Source of the DNA: Saprospiraceae bacterium
GTDB taxonomy: Bacteria; Bacteroidota; Bacteroidia; Chitinophagales; Saprospiraceae
Reading direction: 5' to 3'
Length of the DNA stretch: 64,000 nt
Assembly (NCBI GenBank): GCA_016706365.1
Contig: JADJJU010000005.1
Location: 186,001 to 250,000 of the forward strand
A model generated the notes under the pieces. That model was not told where the DNA came from. It did no database searches and saw nothing but the letters and a program-made list of their open reading frames with translations. This document shows positions 28,199-36,172 of the stretch, piece by piece. Numbering within the stretch: position 1 is the stretch's first letter; the number at the start of each line of letters is the position of its first letter. A program made the position numbers and the translations under genes.

Positions 28199-29179
28199 TT
28201 AAGAAATTAGTCGCTTAAATAATTGAAATGCTGATCCGCTTAGTAGTCGTTCAGTTGCCAGTTCCAAAGCATCAGAGGTACTAACATTGCTGACTGTCTG
28301 AAGCGCAAAAACAGTATTTACAAGAACCACTGCATTTTGTGCATCAGTACCTTTGCCGGAGAGAATTTTTTTAAAGATCTCAGCTGATTCTGCAATCGTT
28401 TCGCCTCCCTCGATTGCTTCAGATTTCAGTTTAGCAAATCCAAAGCTGTCCGCTGAAAAATGCTTTTCTCCATTATGACTGAATACTTTAAAATCAGAAG
28501 TCAGAGATATCTCATCATAGCCATCGTATGAGTGAACGATATGATATTTTTCCGCTCTTTGCTGCAGGAGATAATGGTAAGTTCTGGCCAAATCCAGCTG
28601 ATATACACCCACCATTCTACGAGTGGGACGGGCAGGATTTACAAGAGGCCCAAGCATATTAAAGAAAGTGCGGACGCCGAGTTCCTTTCGCACCTGAGCT
28701 ACATGTTTCAGTGCAGGATGGAAGAGCGGAGCGTGCAGAAAGCAAATGCTTTCAGATTCTAATTGCTGCTTTAATTCATTTACATCATTTGAGAATTGAT
28801 ATCCACAATGCTCCAGCACATTAGAGGATCCACTGATAGAAGACACACCGTAATTACCATGTTTTGCAACGGATACTCCGCAACTGGCAGCCAGCAGAGC
28901 TGTAATTGTACTAATATTAAATGTGTTTTTCTCATCTCCCCCTGTCCCGCAGACATCCAATGTAGGCCTGCCCAATTCCACCGGGATACATTTTTTCATC
29001 AAAACATTGATAAATGCATCTAACTCAGAAACTGAAATAGCCCTTAGCAGATAAACAGTGATAAATGAAGCCATCTGAGCGGGATGAACCTGATCCTCGG
29101 AAATAAGGTCCAGAGCATATCCTGCTTCCTCAGCACTTAAAGTCTCTTGTCGGTAGAGCTTTCTTAAAATCTCTTTCAT
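28199..29179 (-). CDS. trpD: Anthranilate phosphoribosyltransferase
   Basis: A 326-residue transferase of phosphoribosyl from PRPP to anthranilate. It has the LSAEEAGYALDLI N-terminal helix pair, DVCGTGGDEKNTFNISTITALLAA for PRPP binding, KHGNYGVSSISGSSNVLE, RKELGVRTFFNMLGPLVNPARPTRRMVGVY, and DEISL. The start at 29179 (MKEILRKLYRQETL) is chosen because it overlaps the trpG stop by ATGA; the longer frame to 29275 only reads antisense-like sequence inside trpG. The PRPP donor is made by the prs gene at 60.8 kb. Confidence 0.94.
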   Translation of the reverse strand: MKEILRKLYRQETLSAEEAGYALDLISEDQVHPAQMASFITVYLLRAISVSELDAFINVLMKKCIPVELGRPTLDVCGTGGDEKNTFNISTITALLAASCGVSVAKHGNYGVSSISGSSNVLEHCGYQFSNDVNELKQQLESESICFLHAPLFHPALKHVAQVRKELGVRTFFNMLGPLVNPARPTRRMVGVYQLDLARTYHYLLQQRAEKYHIVHSYDGYDEISLTSDFKVFSHNGEKHFSADSFGFAKLKSEAIEGGETIAESAEIFKKILSGKGTDAQNAVVLVNTVFALQTVSNVSTSDALELATERLLSGSAFQLFKRLIS

Positions 29180-29766
29180 AGCTGAGGAATTTGAACAGGT
29201 GCATGAATCCAGGCTTTTAAAATGGTATCGCCCAGTGGTGTGAGAATGGACTCCGGATGAAACTGCAGCCCACAAACATCATAATGTTGATGACGGATTC
29301 CCATGATCAGACCCTCCTCATCCATTGCAGTTATTTTTAGCTGATCTTCCGGAAAAAATTCCCGATCCAGTACCCATGAATGATATCTTCCGGCCATGAA
29401 GCCTGTCCTGCAATCAGTATATAATAATTCATCCTCAAGCACATTGACTTGTCTGGAAACACCGTGGAAGACCTGCGTCAGATTTTTCAATTTTCCTCCG
29501 TATGCAAGGCCTATAGCCTGCATTCCGAGGCAAATTCCCAGAATTGATTTTTCAGATCCGTATCGATGAATCAGGTCCATCATAATACCGGCTTCCTGTG
29601 GCAATCCGGGTCCGGGCGAAAGAATGATTTTGTCAAATTCAGCTACTTCTTCGAGACTGATTTCATCATTTCTTTTCACCGTTATGGCATATCCCGAGAC
29701 GGCTTCCATCATACCAACTAAATTGTAGGTGAAAGAGTCATAGTTATCAAGCATTAAGATTTTCAT
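29176..29766 (-). CDS. trpG: Anthranilate synthase component II (glutamine amidotransferase)
   Basis: A 196-residue class-I glutamine amidotransferase supplying ammonia to TrpE. It shows LDNYDSFTYNLVGMME, SPGPGLPQEAG, the nucleophile C79 in GICLGMQAIGLAYGG, and the His/Glu pair in CGLQFHPESILTP. It is a separate gene, not fused to trpD or trpE, and overlaps both neighbours by ATGA. A second, similar amidotransferase gene (53988-54599) is outside the operon and is more likely for folate synthesis. Confidence 0.94.
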   Translation of the reverse strand: MKILMLDNYDSFTYNLVGMMEAVSGYAITVKRNDEISLEEVAEFDKIILSPGPGLPQEAGIMMDLIHRYGSEKSILGICLGMQAIGLAYGGKLKNLTQVFHGVSRQVNVLEDELLYTDCRTGFMAGRYHSWVLDREFFPEDQLKITAMDEEGLIMGIRHQHYDVCGLQFHPESILTPLGDTILKAWIHAPVQIPQL

Positions 29767-31202
29767 ACCAGAGTGTTTGATTTTGATGGAATAAAATGGC
29801 TTTTTGAAGAAACACTTGCCAGACTTATTGCTTTGCGAAGGGCATTGAGTTTGACACTGACTTCTTCCAATTCTTTTTGAGGGATGCTCGCATCTACAAT
29901 TCCTGCACCTGCCCTGAAATGAAGTACATTATCCTTGCTCAGAAGTGTCCTGATCATGATGGCATGATTGATGGATCCATCCAATCCCATATATCCGATA
30001 GCACCGCCATAAAAGGCGCGGGAACTGGATTCAAGCTCATCGATCAGTTGCAACGCTCTGTATTTTGGTGCACCGGAAAGTGTGCCTGCCGGAAATGTAT
30101 CCAGCATCACCTGGAATGGTATAGTGTCAGGCTGAAGTTTTCCTGTGACCTTTGACACCAGGTGAATCAAGTGGGAGAAAAATTGTACTTCCTTCAGAGT
30201 TTCAACTTTTACCTCAGTACAATGCCTGTACAAGTCATTTCTAGCAAGATCTACCAGCATAAAATGTTCTGCACTTTCTTTGGCATCCTGCTTCAGTGCT
30301 TCCGCCCGAAGTATGTCAGCACTGTCATCTCCGCTTCTGGGAAATGTCCCGGCGATGGGGTGGATCTCTGCAATGCCATGCTGAATAACTAGCTGAGCTT
30401 CAGGCGATGAACCGAAAATTTTAAAATCACCGAAGTCAAAATAGAACAAATAGGGCGAAGGATTTACTTGTCTGAGTTTTCGATACACTTCAAATTCATC
30501 TCCTGCAAAACTCATATTAAAAGCTCTGGATAAGACCAACTGGAAAACGTCGCCCCTTTTTATATGCTTTTGAGCGATATCCACCATCTCCAAATATCTT
30601 GATTCAGATTCGCTTGTTTGTTCATTCCCGGAAGCATAGAAAGCGTGTCCCGGCAATTGCCTGCTTTGAATATTTGATTGTAGTCGCTCCATTGAATCTG
30701 CTGCATCATCTTCAGTAAAATCATGTGTGAGCAAATAAATTGTATCGTTGAAATGATTGAAGACTATCAGGCTTTTGTAGAAAAAATATAAAACCGGAGG
30801 AATCTCAATGCCTGGCTTAGATTTAAAAGAAATATCCTCAGCCAAGGGTATAGCATCAAAAGCGGTATAGCCAAAAAATCCTGAAAACTGCTTTAAAGGA
30901 GAAATGTCAAATTCTATTTCAATGTCATCTATAAAAGACTGAAGTGCGGGAGCTAGTGCTTTGGATCGCAATTTAAGTCGGAGCCACTCCGCATTTTTGC
31001 TGTAAATCTGAAGCGAATTATTTTCTACTTTACAAGTAATCAGGGGATCCAGGCCAATAAAGGAAAGACTGTTCTGAGACGCATGGTAATCCGTGCTTTC
31101 CAGCAATGCCGGCTGAGCATATTTGTCTCTCAATTGCAGGTACAGACTCACAGGAGTGTGTGTATCTCCTGAAATTTCCTGATAGCGGGCGTAAATTTTC
31201 AT
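29763..31202 (-). CDS. trpE: Anthranilate synthase component I
   Basis: A 479-residue chorismate-utilising enzyme. The N-terminal domain carries the feedback-site region LLESTDYHASQNSLSFIGLDPL. The catalytic domain has RGDVFQLVLSRAF, NPSPYLFYFDFGDFKIFGSSPEAQL, PIAGTFPRSGDD, MLVDLARNDLYRHC, PAGTLSGAPKYRALQLIDELE and YGGAIGYMGLDG. The LLES(S/T)-like segment suggests tryptophan inhibition is kept. I use the ATG at 31202; an upstream TTG at 31208 is in frame. It is the first enzyme gene of the operon, directly after the attenuator hairpin. Confidence 0.94.
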   Translation of the reverse strand: MKIYARYQEISGDTHTPVSLYLQLRDKYAQPALLESTDYHASQNSLSFIGLDPLITCKVENNSLQIYSKNAEWLRLKLRSKALAPALQSFIDDIEIEFDISPLKQFSGFFGYTAFDAIPLAEDISFKSKPGIEIPPVLYFFYKSLIVFNHFNDTIYLLTHDFTEDDAADSMERLQSNIQSRQLPGHAFYASGNEQTSESESRYLEMVDIAQKHIKRGDVFQLVLSRAFNMSFAGDEFEVYRKLRQVNPSPYLFYFDFGDFKIFGSSPEAQLVIQHGIAEIHPIAGTFPRSGDDSADILRAEALKQDAKESAEHFMLVDLARNDLYRHCTEVKVETLKEVQFFSHLIHLVSKVTGKLQPDTIPFQVMLDTFPAGTLSGAPKYRALQLIDELESSSRAFYGGAIGYMGLDGSINHAIMIRTLLSKDNVLHFRAGAGIVDASIPQKELEEVSVKLNALRKAISLASVSSKSHFIPSKSNTLV

Positions 31203-31222
31203 GTTCAAATCTGGTTAAAATG

Positions 31223-31256
31223 AAAAAGCCCACTGCGAAATGAATCACAGTGGGCT
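31223..31256 (-). terminator. trp operon attenuator (intrinsic terminator)
   Basis: On the minus strand AGCCCACTG (31256-31248) pairs perfectly with CAGTGGGCT (31235-31227) across a 12-nt loop, followed by a T run to 31223. It lies between the leader peptide gene and trpE, 20 nt before the trpE ATG. The CACTG in its left arm (31252-31248) can alternatively pair with CAGTG at 31306-31302, which would prevent the terminator from forming. Confidence 0.88.
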
Positions 31257-31281
31257 AATTAATATCTTTTATGGACTTACA

Positions 31282-31359
31282 TCATGTCAAAAAGCTATAC
31301 GCACTGCGACTTTGAACAGTGTGCCACCAATTGTTAGTTATTTGAAATAATGAACTCAT
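31282..31359 (-). CDS. trpL: trp leader peptide with tandem Trp codons
   Basis: A 25-codon reading frame on the minus strand starting ATG at 31359 and ending TGA at 31282. It contains two adjacent TGG codons (31329-31324) in NNWWHT. Two codons later begins the first of four alternating pairing segments: CACTG at 31321-31317 (1), CAGTG at 31306-31302 (2), CACTG at 31252-31248 (3) and CAGTG at 31235-31231 (4). A ribosome stalled at the Trp codons would mask segment 1, let 2 pair with 3, and keep the 3:4 terminator open. This is the layout of a ribosome-mediated trp attenuator. A TACGTTTG -7 element ends 4 nt before the ATG. Confidence 0.88.
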   Translation of the reverse strand: MSSLFQITNNWWHTVQSRSAYSFLT

Positions 31360-31363
31360 GTCG

Positions 31364-31371
31364 CAAACGTA
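31364..31371 (-). promoter_or_regulatory. -7 element of the trp operon promoter
   Basis: TACGTTTG on the minus strand matches TAnnTTTG exactly. It ends 4 nt before the leader-peptide ATG, so the transcript would be almost leaderless. The -33 region (CTTAGG near 31396-31391) is a poor match to TTTG. Confidence 0.55.
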
Positions 31372-31457
31372 AGTTGTACTGACAGAATAACCTAAGATTG
31401 AGCTAAATTATTTTTTAAAACAATGAGATTTCATAAAAACTAGCGGCAATAAGGCAC

Positions 31458-31488
31458 TTGATTCTTCATCGGAAATGATGTATTTTTG
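31458..31488 (+). promoter_or_regulatory. Promoter of the Uma2 gene
   Basis: TTG at 31458-31460, a 20-nt spacer, and TATTTTTG at 31481-31488 fit the Bacteroidota -33/-7 pattern. The ATG follows at 31494, only 5 nt beyond the -7 box, again implying a leaderless or nearly leaderless mRNA. It is divergent from the trp promoter, 86 nt apart. Confidence 0.6.
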
Positions 31489-31493
31489 TAGGT

Positions 31494-32117
31494 ATGCTTA
31501 AGCACAAAGAAGAATTTAAAGATAATATCGCATCAGAACCGGACTTCAGCTACGGAGGATATACTTATGCCGATTATTTGAAGTTTGACATGGATTATAT
31601 GGTCGAGGTGATTCGTGGCAAGCTTTTCAAAATGAGTCCTGCACCGGGGAGTACGCACCAGGAAATACTTGGAAAGTTACATGTAGATATCGCTGTCTTC
31701 CTGGCTGGAAAAGATTGTAAGGTTTTTCTTGCCCCTTATGATGTTATTTTACCAGTCAAAAAGATTGGCTATTCTAAATCTCAAACAGTAGTTCAACCGG
31801 ATATTTGTGTCATTTGCGATAAATCTAAGATCAGAGAAAAAGGTTGTTTTGGCCCCCCTGATTGGATTATTGAAATCATTTCACCTCATACTACCAAGAA
31901 AGATTTGCAACTTAAGTATGATGTGTACGAAGAAGCAGGTGTAAAAGAATATTGGGTTGTCATGCCAAAATCCCAGGTTGTAGAAATATATGTTCTGGAA
32001 AATAATCGCTACCGCCGGGTAGTTGCATTTACACAAGAAGATACCGCCTCACCGGTGACTTTTCCGGATCTCAGGATTACTTTGGCGGAGGTGTTTGGAG
32101 AGAAGCCGGAGTATTAA
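31494..32117 (+). CDS. Uma2 family (DUF820) putative restriction-endonuclease-fold protein
   Basis: A 207-residue protein with the PD-(D/E)XK fold pattern of Uma2: GGYTYADYLKFD, YMVEVIRGKLFKMSPAPGSTHQEILGKL, the catalytic Asp in TVVQPDICVICDKSKI, then DWIIEIISPHTTKKDLQLKYDVYEEAGVKEYWVV containing the E-x-K-like core and the conserved KYDVYEEAGVKEYW. The family is very common in Bacteroidota and cyanobacteria, and its biological role is uncertain (nuclease fold, possibly linked to mobile DNA). It is divergently transcribed from the trp operon. Confidence 0.88.
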   Translation: MLKHKEEFKDNIASEPDFSYGGYTYADYLKFDMDYMVEVIRGKLFKMSPAPGSTHQEILGKLHVDIAVFLAGKDCKVFLAPYDVILPVKKIGYSKSQTVVQPDICVICDKSKIREKGCFGPPDWIIEIISPHTTKKDLQLKYDVYEEAGVKEYWVVMPKSQVVEIYVLENNRYRRVVAFTQEDTASPVTFPDLRITLAEVFGEKPEY

Positions 32118-32584
32118 GGGTGATGTCTTGCTGCGCCTCCGGCTTGCAAGGTGATGTTTCTTCTTAGCTTCGCTGCGAAGAAGTGATGTCTTTGGTCTAT
32201 TTTCGGCTACGCCTCAATAAACCAAAGGTGATGTGCGGTCGAAGCCCGCGGTTGGGTTCATGGTTTTGAGTGTGGGTTTGTGAGAAGCAGAGTGTTCAGA
32301 TAGTCTGTTTTCTCGCAGCTCGTAGCTTTTTTTCGGCTGCTTAATAGCTATTATCTAAACTTCTAACCTCCTCAACTTCTACACTCGTATAGAGTTGTGC
32401 ATCTACCTTTAAGCGGGCTCTTTTGCTGTTCCCTTGAAGCTTGTGGCTAGCAGTTTCTTATCAACCAGCAACCAATATTCACCCCATTTTTAAGTATTCT
32501 TATCCCCATTTTCAGGTATATTGAGGCCAAGTGCTTGGTATTATTAGAATATTGAATGTATCTTCCTCATGAATATATCCAATC
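32118..32584. repeat. Intergenic region with hairpin array B and CCCCATTTT direct repeat
   Basis: Array B spans 32119-32234. The connector GGTGATGTC (or AGTGATGTC/GGTGATGT) occurs at 32119, 32150, 32182 and 32227. Between each pair is a hairpin with its own stem: CTTGC/GCAAG (32127/32146), TTCTTC/GAAGAA (32158/32177), and TTTGGT/ACCAAA (32191/32221, with an inner GGC-TAC-GCC tip). After it come AGCT-rich and pyrimidine tracts (TCTAAACTTCTAA, 32354-32366). Two CCCCATTTT copies at 32482-32490 and 32504-32512, 22 bp apart, precede the kinase gene and may be an operator. No gene is seen. Confidence 0.65.
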
Positions 32585-34504
32585 ATGTCAAGAATACATC
32601 TTTTCATGGCATTAGTAGCCATCTCTCTTTGCTGGAATCCCCTTCCGGCACAAAAGGCTATAAAGGTCTTTCCTGATTTCAAATTTGCAATTCTGGGCAC
32701 TGAAGGATATGAACTCCATAAAACCAGATTATGTGGTGAAGAAGCTGATGTATTCAAGGTTACGCCGGAATTTATATCAGTTCAAAATGGTCAGTTCAAT
32801 CTTGGTACAGATCACTGCGGACTTCTGTTCCATTTCAAATTGCAGGTCCGGCAAAATCCCGGAAGGATTTTTCTGAAATGTACTAATCCTAATCTTAGAG
32901 AAGTGACAATCCTGATTAGGCGGGGAGTTGAAGATGAAATCATTCAACTCGGTGCTGATCTTACTTTTCATGAAAGAGGTGCCGCCAATAACGGTGTATT
33001 GCTCAGCCGTGAAGATCAGGATTCTCTTCCTGCCGATATATTTGCTTACATCAGTCCTAATCAATACCTTCCAATGAATGGGCAATGGGTGTTATGGCAG
33101 GAATCTGTCATGACTGCAATCAGTCTCTCAGAACGGATCATCATGGGATCATACGTAGGGTTTCATTTGATTTTTATCTTCATACTTTTCCAGGCGATAT
33201 TTGTCACAAGACAGTGGCATATAGGTTATTATATCCTGTTTTTGCTGATGGGACTGATATATGTAGGTATAGACAATGGATATCATGAATTGATATGGAC
33301 GGACTCAGCAGGCTGGAATACTGCCCGGTTTGTAATGGTAATAATCAATGCCTATACCATCTTCGGACTTTTGTTCTTTCATTCCAGATTCAAAGAAATA
33401 AAGCGTATTCCCCGAATGATCCTGGTCAATAAACTGCTCATACTTGGTGCGATTTTGATGGGCTTATTGTACCTTTTTTCTCCCTGGTTTTCCGGAGCAT
33501 TTTACAGAAGTCTGTTCAAAATAAATTTGTACTGGACCATATTGAGCGGACTTTATGTGATGGGAGCTTTATTGTATTTAAATATCAAACATCGGAATCC
33601 GGTGATGTTTTACTTCATGCTCGGATATGGAATTCATGCTATTGGGATACTTTGGGTTTGTTTGGAGCAAATGGGTTGGATTCCCAAAGGACTTAGTAAT
33701 ACCTGGGTAGCCGAACATACAGGATTTCCTTTTTTTCTGCATACACCACATCTCTTTTTAGTGGGAACCACGGTTGAAATTTTTGTGATTTTCTATGTTG
33801 TGATCCGGCAGTATAAAGAAACTTTACGCGAGAATATTTTATTTTCAGACACACTCGTTGCTGAGCAAAAACGTGTCAGCAGAGAGCTGTATGAATCTCT
33901 GGAAAAGGAACGTGGCAGGATTGCAACGGAGCTGCACGATAGTCTGGGAGTGCAAGTAAATGGAATACAAATGAAACTAAGGGCTGCTCTGGAACAGCAG
34001 GATTTTGACAAGAAAAATCAATACATCTCTGAGTCTATGGACTGGTTGAATAAAGCCAGCAAGGAAGCCCGGCAGATTTCACATGATCTGATGCCCGCAG
34101 CATTGCAAAAGTTGGGAGTACTGGCAGCTATTGATGATTTAGTGGAGCGTTTTAATCAACCAAATGGACATGCAAAGCATCCGGCAGTAAGATTCAATCG
34201 AAATTTCGAAGAGCTCAATATGCCGCCATTTCAGGCACTTCATATATTCAGGATCATTCAGGAGCTTTTGCACAATGCAATGAAACACGCAGAAGCCGGG
34301 CATATAGATTTACAAATGTTGATGTCTGATGGTCTTCTTACTATCACACAAGAAGACGATGGAAAAGGATTTGACGGAACAAAAGGCTATCAGGGCTTAG
34401 GGTTAAAAAGTATTCAAAACCGTGTGGCTCAGCTTAATGGTACATTTCACATAGAATCATCAGCAGGCCACGGGAGTATGTTTATTGTCGAGATTCCCTT
34501 TTAG
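32585..34504 (+). CDS. 7TM-DISM sensor histidine kinase (NarX/DesK-like output)
   Basis: A 639-residue membrane kinase. A signal peptide (1-22) precedes an extracytoplasmic domain (about 23-185, 7TMR-DISM-extracellular-like), seven membrane helices (about 190-420), a short coiled coil, HisKA_3 with His in RIATELHDSLGVQVNGIQMKLR, and HATPase_c with ELLHNAMKHAEA, EDDGKGFDG and GLGLKSIQNRVAQLNG. This kinase class phosphorylates NarL-type regulators; such a gene lies 0.8 kb away at 35292-35960 on the other strand. The end overlaps by 23 nt the 3' end of the convergent lipoprotein gene. Confidence 0.9.
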   Translation: MSRIHLFMALVAISLCWNPLPAQKAIKVFPDFKFAILGTEGYELHKTRLCGEEADVFKVTPEFISVQNGQFNLGTDHCGLLFHFKLQVRQNPGRIFLKCTNPNLREVTILIRRGVEDEIIQLGADLTFHERGAANNGVLLSREDQDSLPADIFAYISPNQYLPMNGQWVLWQESVMTAISLSERIIMGSYVGFHLIFIFILFQAIFVTRQWHIGYYILFLLMGLIYVGIDNGYHELIWTDSAGWNTARFVMVIINAYTIFGLLFFHSRFKEIKRIPRMILVNKLLILGAILMGLLYLFSPWFSGAFYRSLFKINLYWTILSGLYVMGALLYLNIKHRNPVMFYFMLGYGIHAIGILWVCLEQMGWIPKGLSNTWVAEHTGFPFFLHTPHLFLVGTTVEIFVIFYVVIRQYKETLRENILFSDTLVAEQKRVSRELYESLEKERGRIATELHDSLGVQVNGIQMKLRAALEQQDFDKKNQYISESMDWLNKASKEARQISHDLMPAALQKLGVLAAIDDLVERFNQPNGHAKHPAVRFNRNFEELNMPPFQALHIFRIIQELLHNAMKHAEAGHIDLQMLMSDGLLTITQEDDGKGFDGTKGYQGLGLKSIQNRVAQLNGTFHIESSAGHGSMFIVEIPF

Positions 34505-35137
34505 GAGGTCCTTCAGGCATCACAAACTCTGAAAATTCAACATTTCCCTGAGGTAATTCAAACAATTCTTTATCAAATTTTGGTGATTCATCCAGACTGA
34601 TGGCCTGAGTAGTAACTTGCACACCCTGACTGCTGACTTCAGATTTGAGAATAATATTCTTCCAACTATACATTTTGCCCTGGATTCCATTGAAAGAAAG
34701 AGATATCACATCACAGGGTTTTCCCATGATAGTGTCTATGCCCAGTTCCTTGAAATTAAACTGCTTCTTCATATCCTCCGTAAAATCCTCTTTGCTTAAT
34801 TTGAAGGGGTCTAATATCTCAGCATATTTATACTTGAGCCTTTTTTAGTTTCAGTATCCCATGTATACAGGAACTCTCCATCAAGGAGTGAATGTTGTTG
34901 TTTCATTTTCATAACACCATTCACGCCGGTTTCAGATTGGGCAATTGTATATTCCCTGTCGCCATAATCATCAAAATGCAGGGTAATAGTACTCTTCGCT
35001 CTGTTAGCAGAATATATACTTTCAGAAACGACAATCCCTTTTTTAATTCCATATCGTTTTCCGGCCGCTCTGTCTTTGCAAGAAACCGCAATTAACACCA
35101 ATCCAATAAAAATTACAGACAAAGAAATGATTCTCAT
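34482..35137 (-). CDS. Hypothetical lipoprotein, broken by a 1-base frameshift
   Basis: The start reads MRIISLSVIFIGLVLIAVSCKD, a lipoprotein signal with Cys at 20. The frame stops at 34811, but one missing base in the 6-T run at 34841-34846 joins it to the frame ending at 34482. The protein then runs DTETKKRLKYKYAEILDPFKLSKEDF and has about 218 residues. I do not recognise a family. The middle and C-terminal parts are beta-rich, with GKPCDVISLSFNGIQGKMYSWKNIILKSEV, somewhat like periplasmic lipoproteins of unknown function. It sits between a kinase and a response-regulator gene. Confidence 0.7.
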
Positions 35138-35291
35138 TAAGTTAAATTTTGGATAAAATTAATCACAATATGCAGAGGCAGGGATTTAATTTTTCTTTTT
35201 CGCTTAAGAGAAGACAATTACAAGTTCAGTCTAAGCAGATTCAACTTCAAATATTCAAATGTAAAGTGTTGGATCAATTGTCATTTCTCAA

Positions 35292-35960
35292 TCAGGCAAT
35301 CAATCCATTTCGGAGGGCATATTGAACCAATTCAGCTGAATTACTTACACCTAATTTGCTAAGAATGTTTTTTCTATGAGTATCCACGGTATGAGTACTT
35401 ACATATAATTCTTCCGAAATTTTCTTGCTGGTGAGCCCCTTTGCAAGCAGTACCAAAACATCTTTTTCTCTTGCAGTGAGAACATCTCCGCTATCCGCAT
35501 TGTTCGTGGCTTTTATATTTCTTTGGTCTTTATCGATTAATGCTCCGATTACTTTTTCCTGCACTTCGTCATCCAGATATCTGCGACCGGAAGCTACAGT
35601 ATGAATGGCCTCCACAAGACCTTCTTTAGGAATATTCTTTAAAATGTATCCACGTGCACCTAATGCGAAAGCTTTACGAATTAGTGAAGTCTCATCAAAT
35701 CCGGTAAGCATCAAAACTTTTTGCTCAGGTCTGTCTTTCATTAATTTTTCCAGCACCTCCAATCCGTCCATGCCAGGCATTTGAATATCAAGAATAAGTA
35801 CATCCGGATCGATTTCCGGGATTTTATCCAGAGCCTCCTGTCCTTTCTGAGTAAATCCTGTCATCACTATGGAAGATTCTGTAGAAAGCAAAGCACAAAG
35901 TCCATCTATTATAATCTGCTGGTCCTCCACTATATAAATTCGTACTTGTTCCGGAGACAT
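35292..35960 (-). CDS. NarL/FixJ-family response regulator
   Basis: A 222-residue regulator. The receiver domain has the acidic pair in IYIVEDQQ, phospho-acceptor Asp in DVLILDIQMPGMDG, Thr in MLTGFD and Lys in YILKN. The LuxR-type HTH is LTAREKDVLVLLAKGLTSKKISEELYVSTHTVDTHRKNILSKLGV. I use the ATG at 35960 (MSPEQVRIYIVED); the longer frame to 35984 adds eight residues before the receiver. The likely partner is the HisKA_3 kinase at 32585-34504, because that kinase class pairs with LuxR-type regulators and it is the nearest one. Confidence 0.93.
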   Translation of the reverse strand: MSPEQVRIYIVEDQQIIIDGLCALLSTESSIVMTGFTQKGQEALDKIPEIDPDVLILDIQMPGMDGLEVLEKLMKDRPEQKVLMLTGFDETSLIRKAFALGARGYILKNIPKEGLVEAIHTVASGRRYLDDEVQEKVIGALIDKDQRNIKATNNADSGDVLTAREKDVLVLLAKGLTSKKISEELYVSTHTVDTHRKNILSKLGVSNSAELVQYALRNGLIA

Positions 35961-36172
35961 ATGACATGATTTAATGATTAGCATTATTCAATTGTAATGA
36001 CAATATAAGAATCAATTGAATCCTTTGATGAAATTCTATTATCAATATTGCCCAAATGTAAGATTAGTAATTCATTAAAATAAAGGGTAGGAACAATTAA
36101 TAAGCACAACAAAAAACTAAACCTAAGGAAATGAATTATTATATTTAGGCATACGAAAAAATTGTTATACCA

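Noticed and set aside
32119..32234. Possible integron attC cassette array
   Set aside because: No cassette genes and no GTTRRRY core sites; hairpins are too short.
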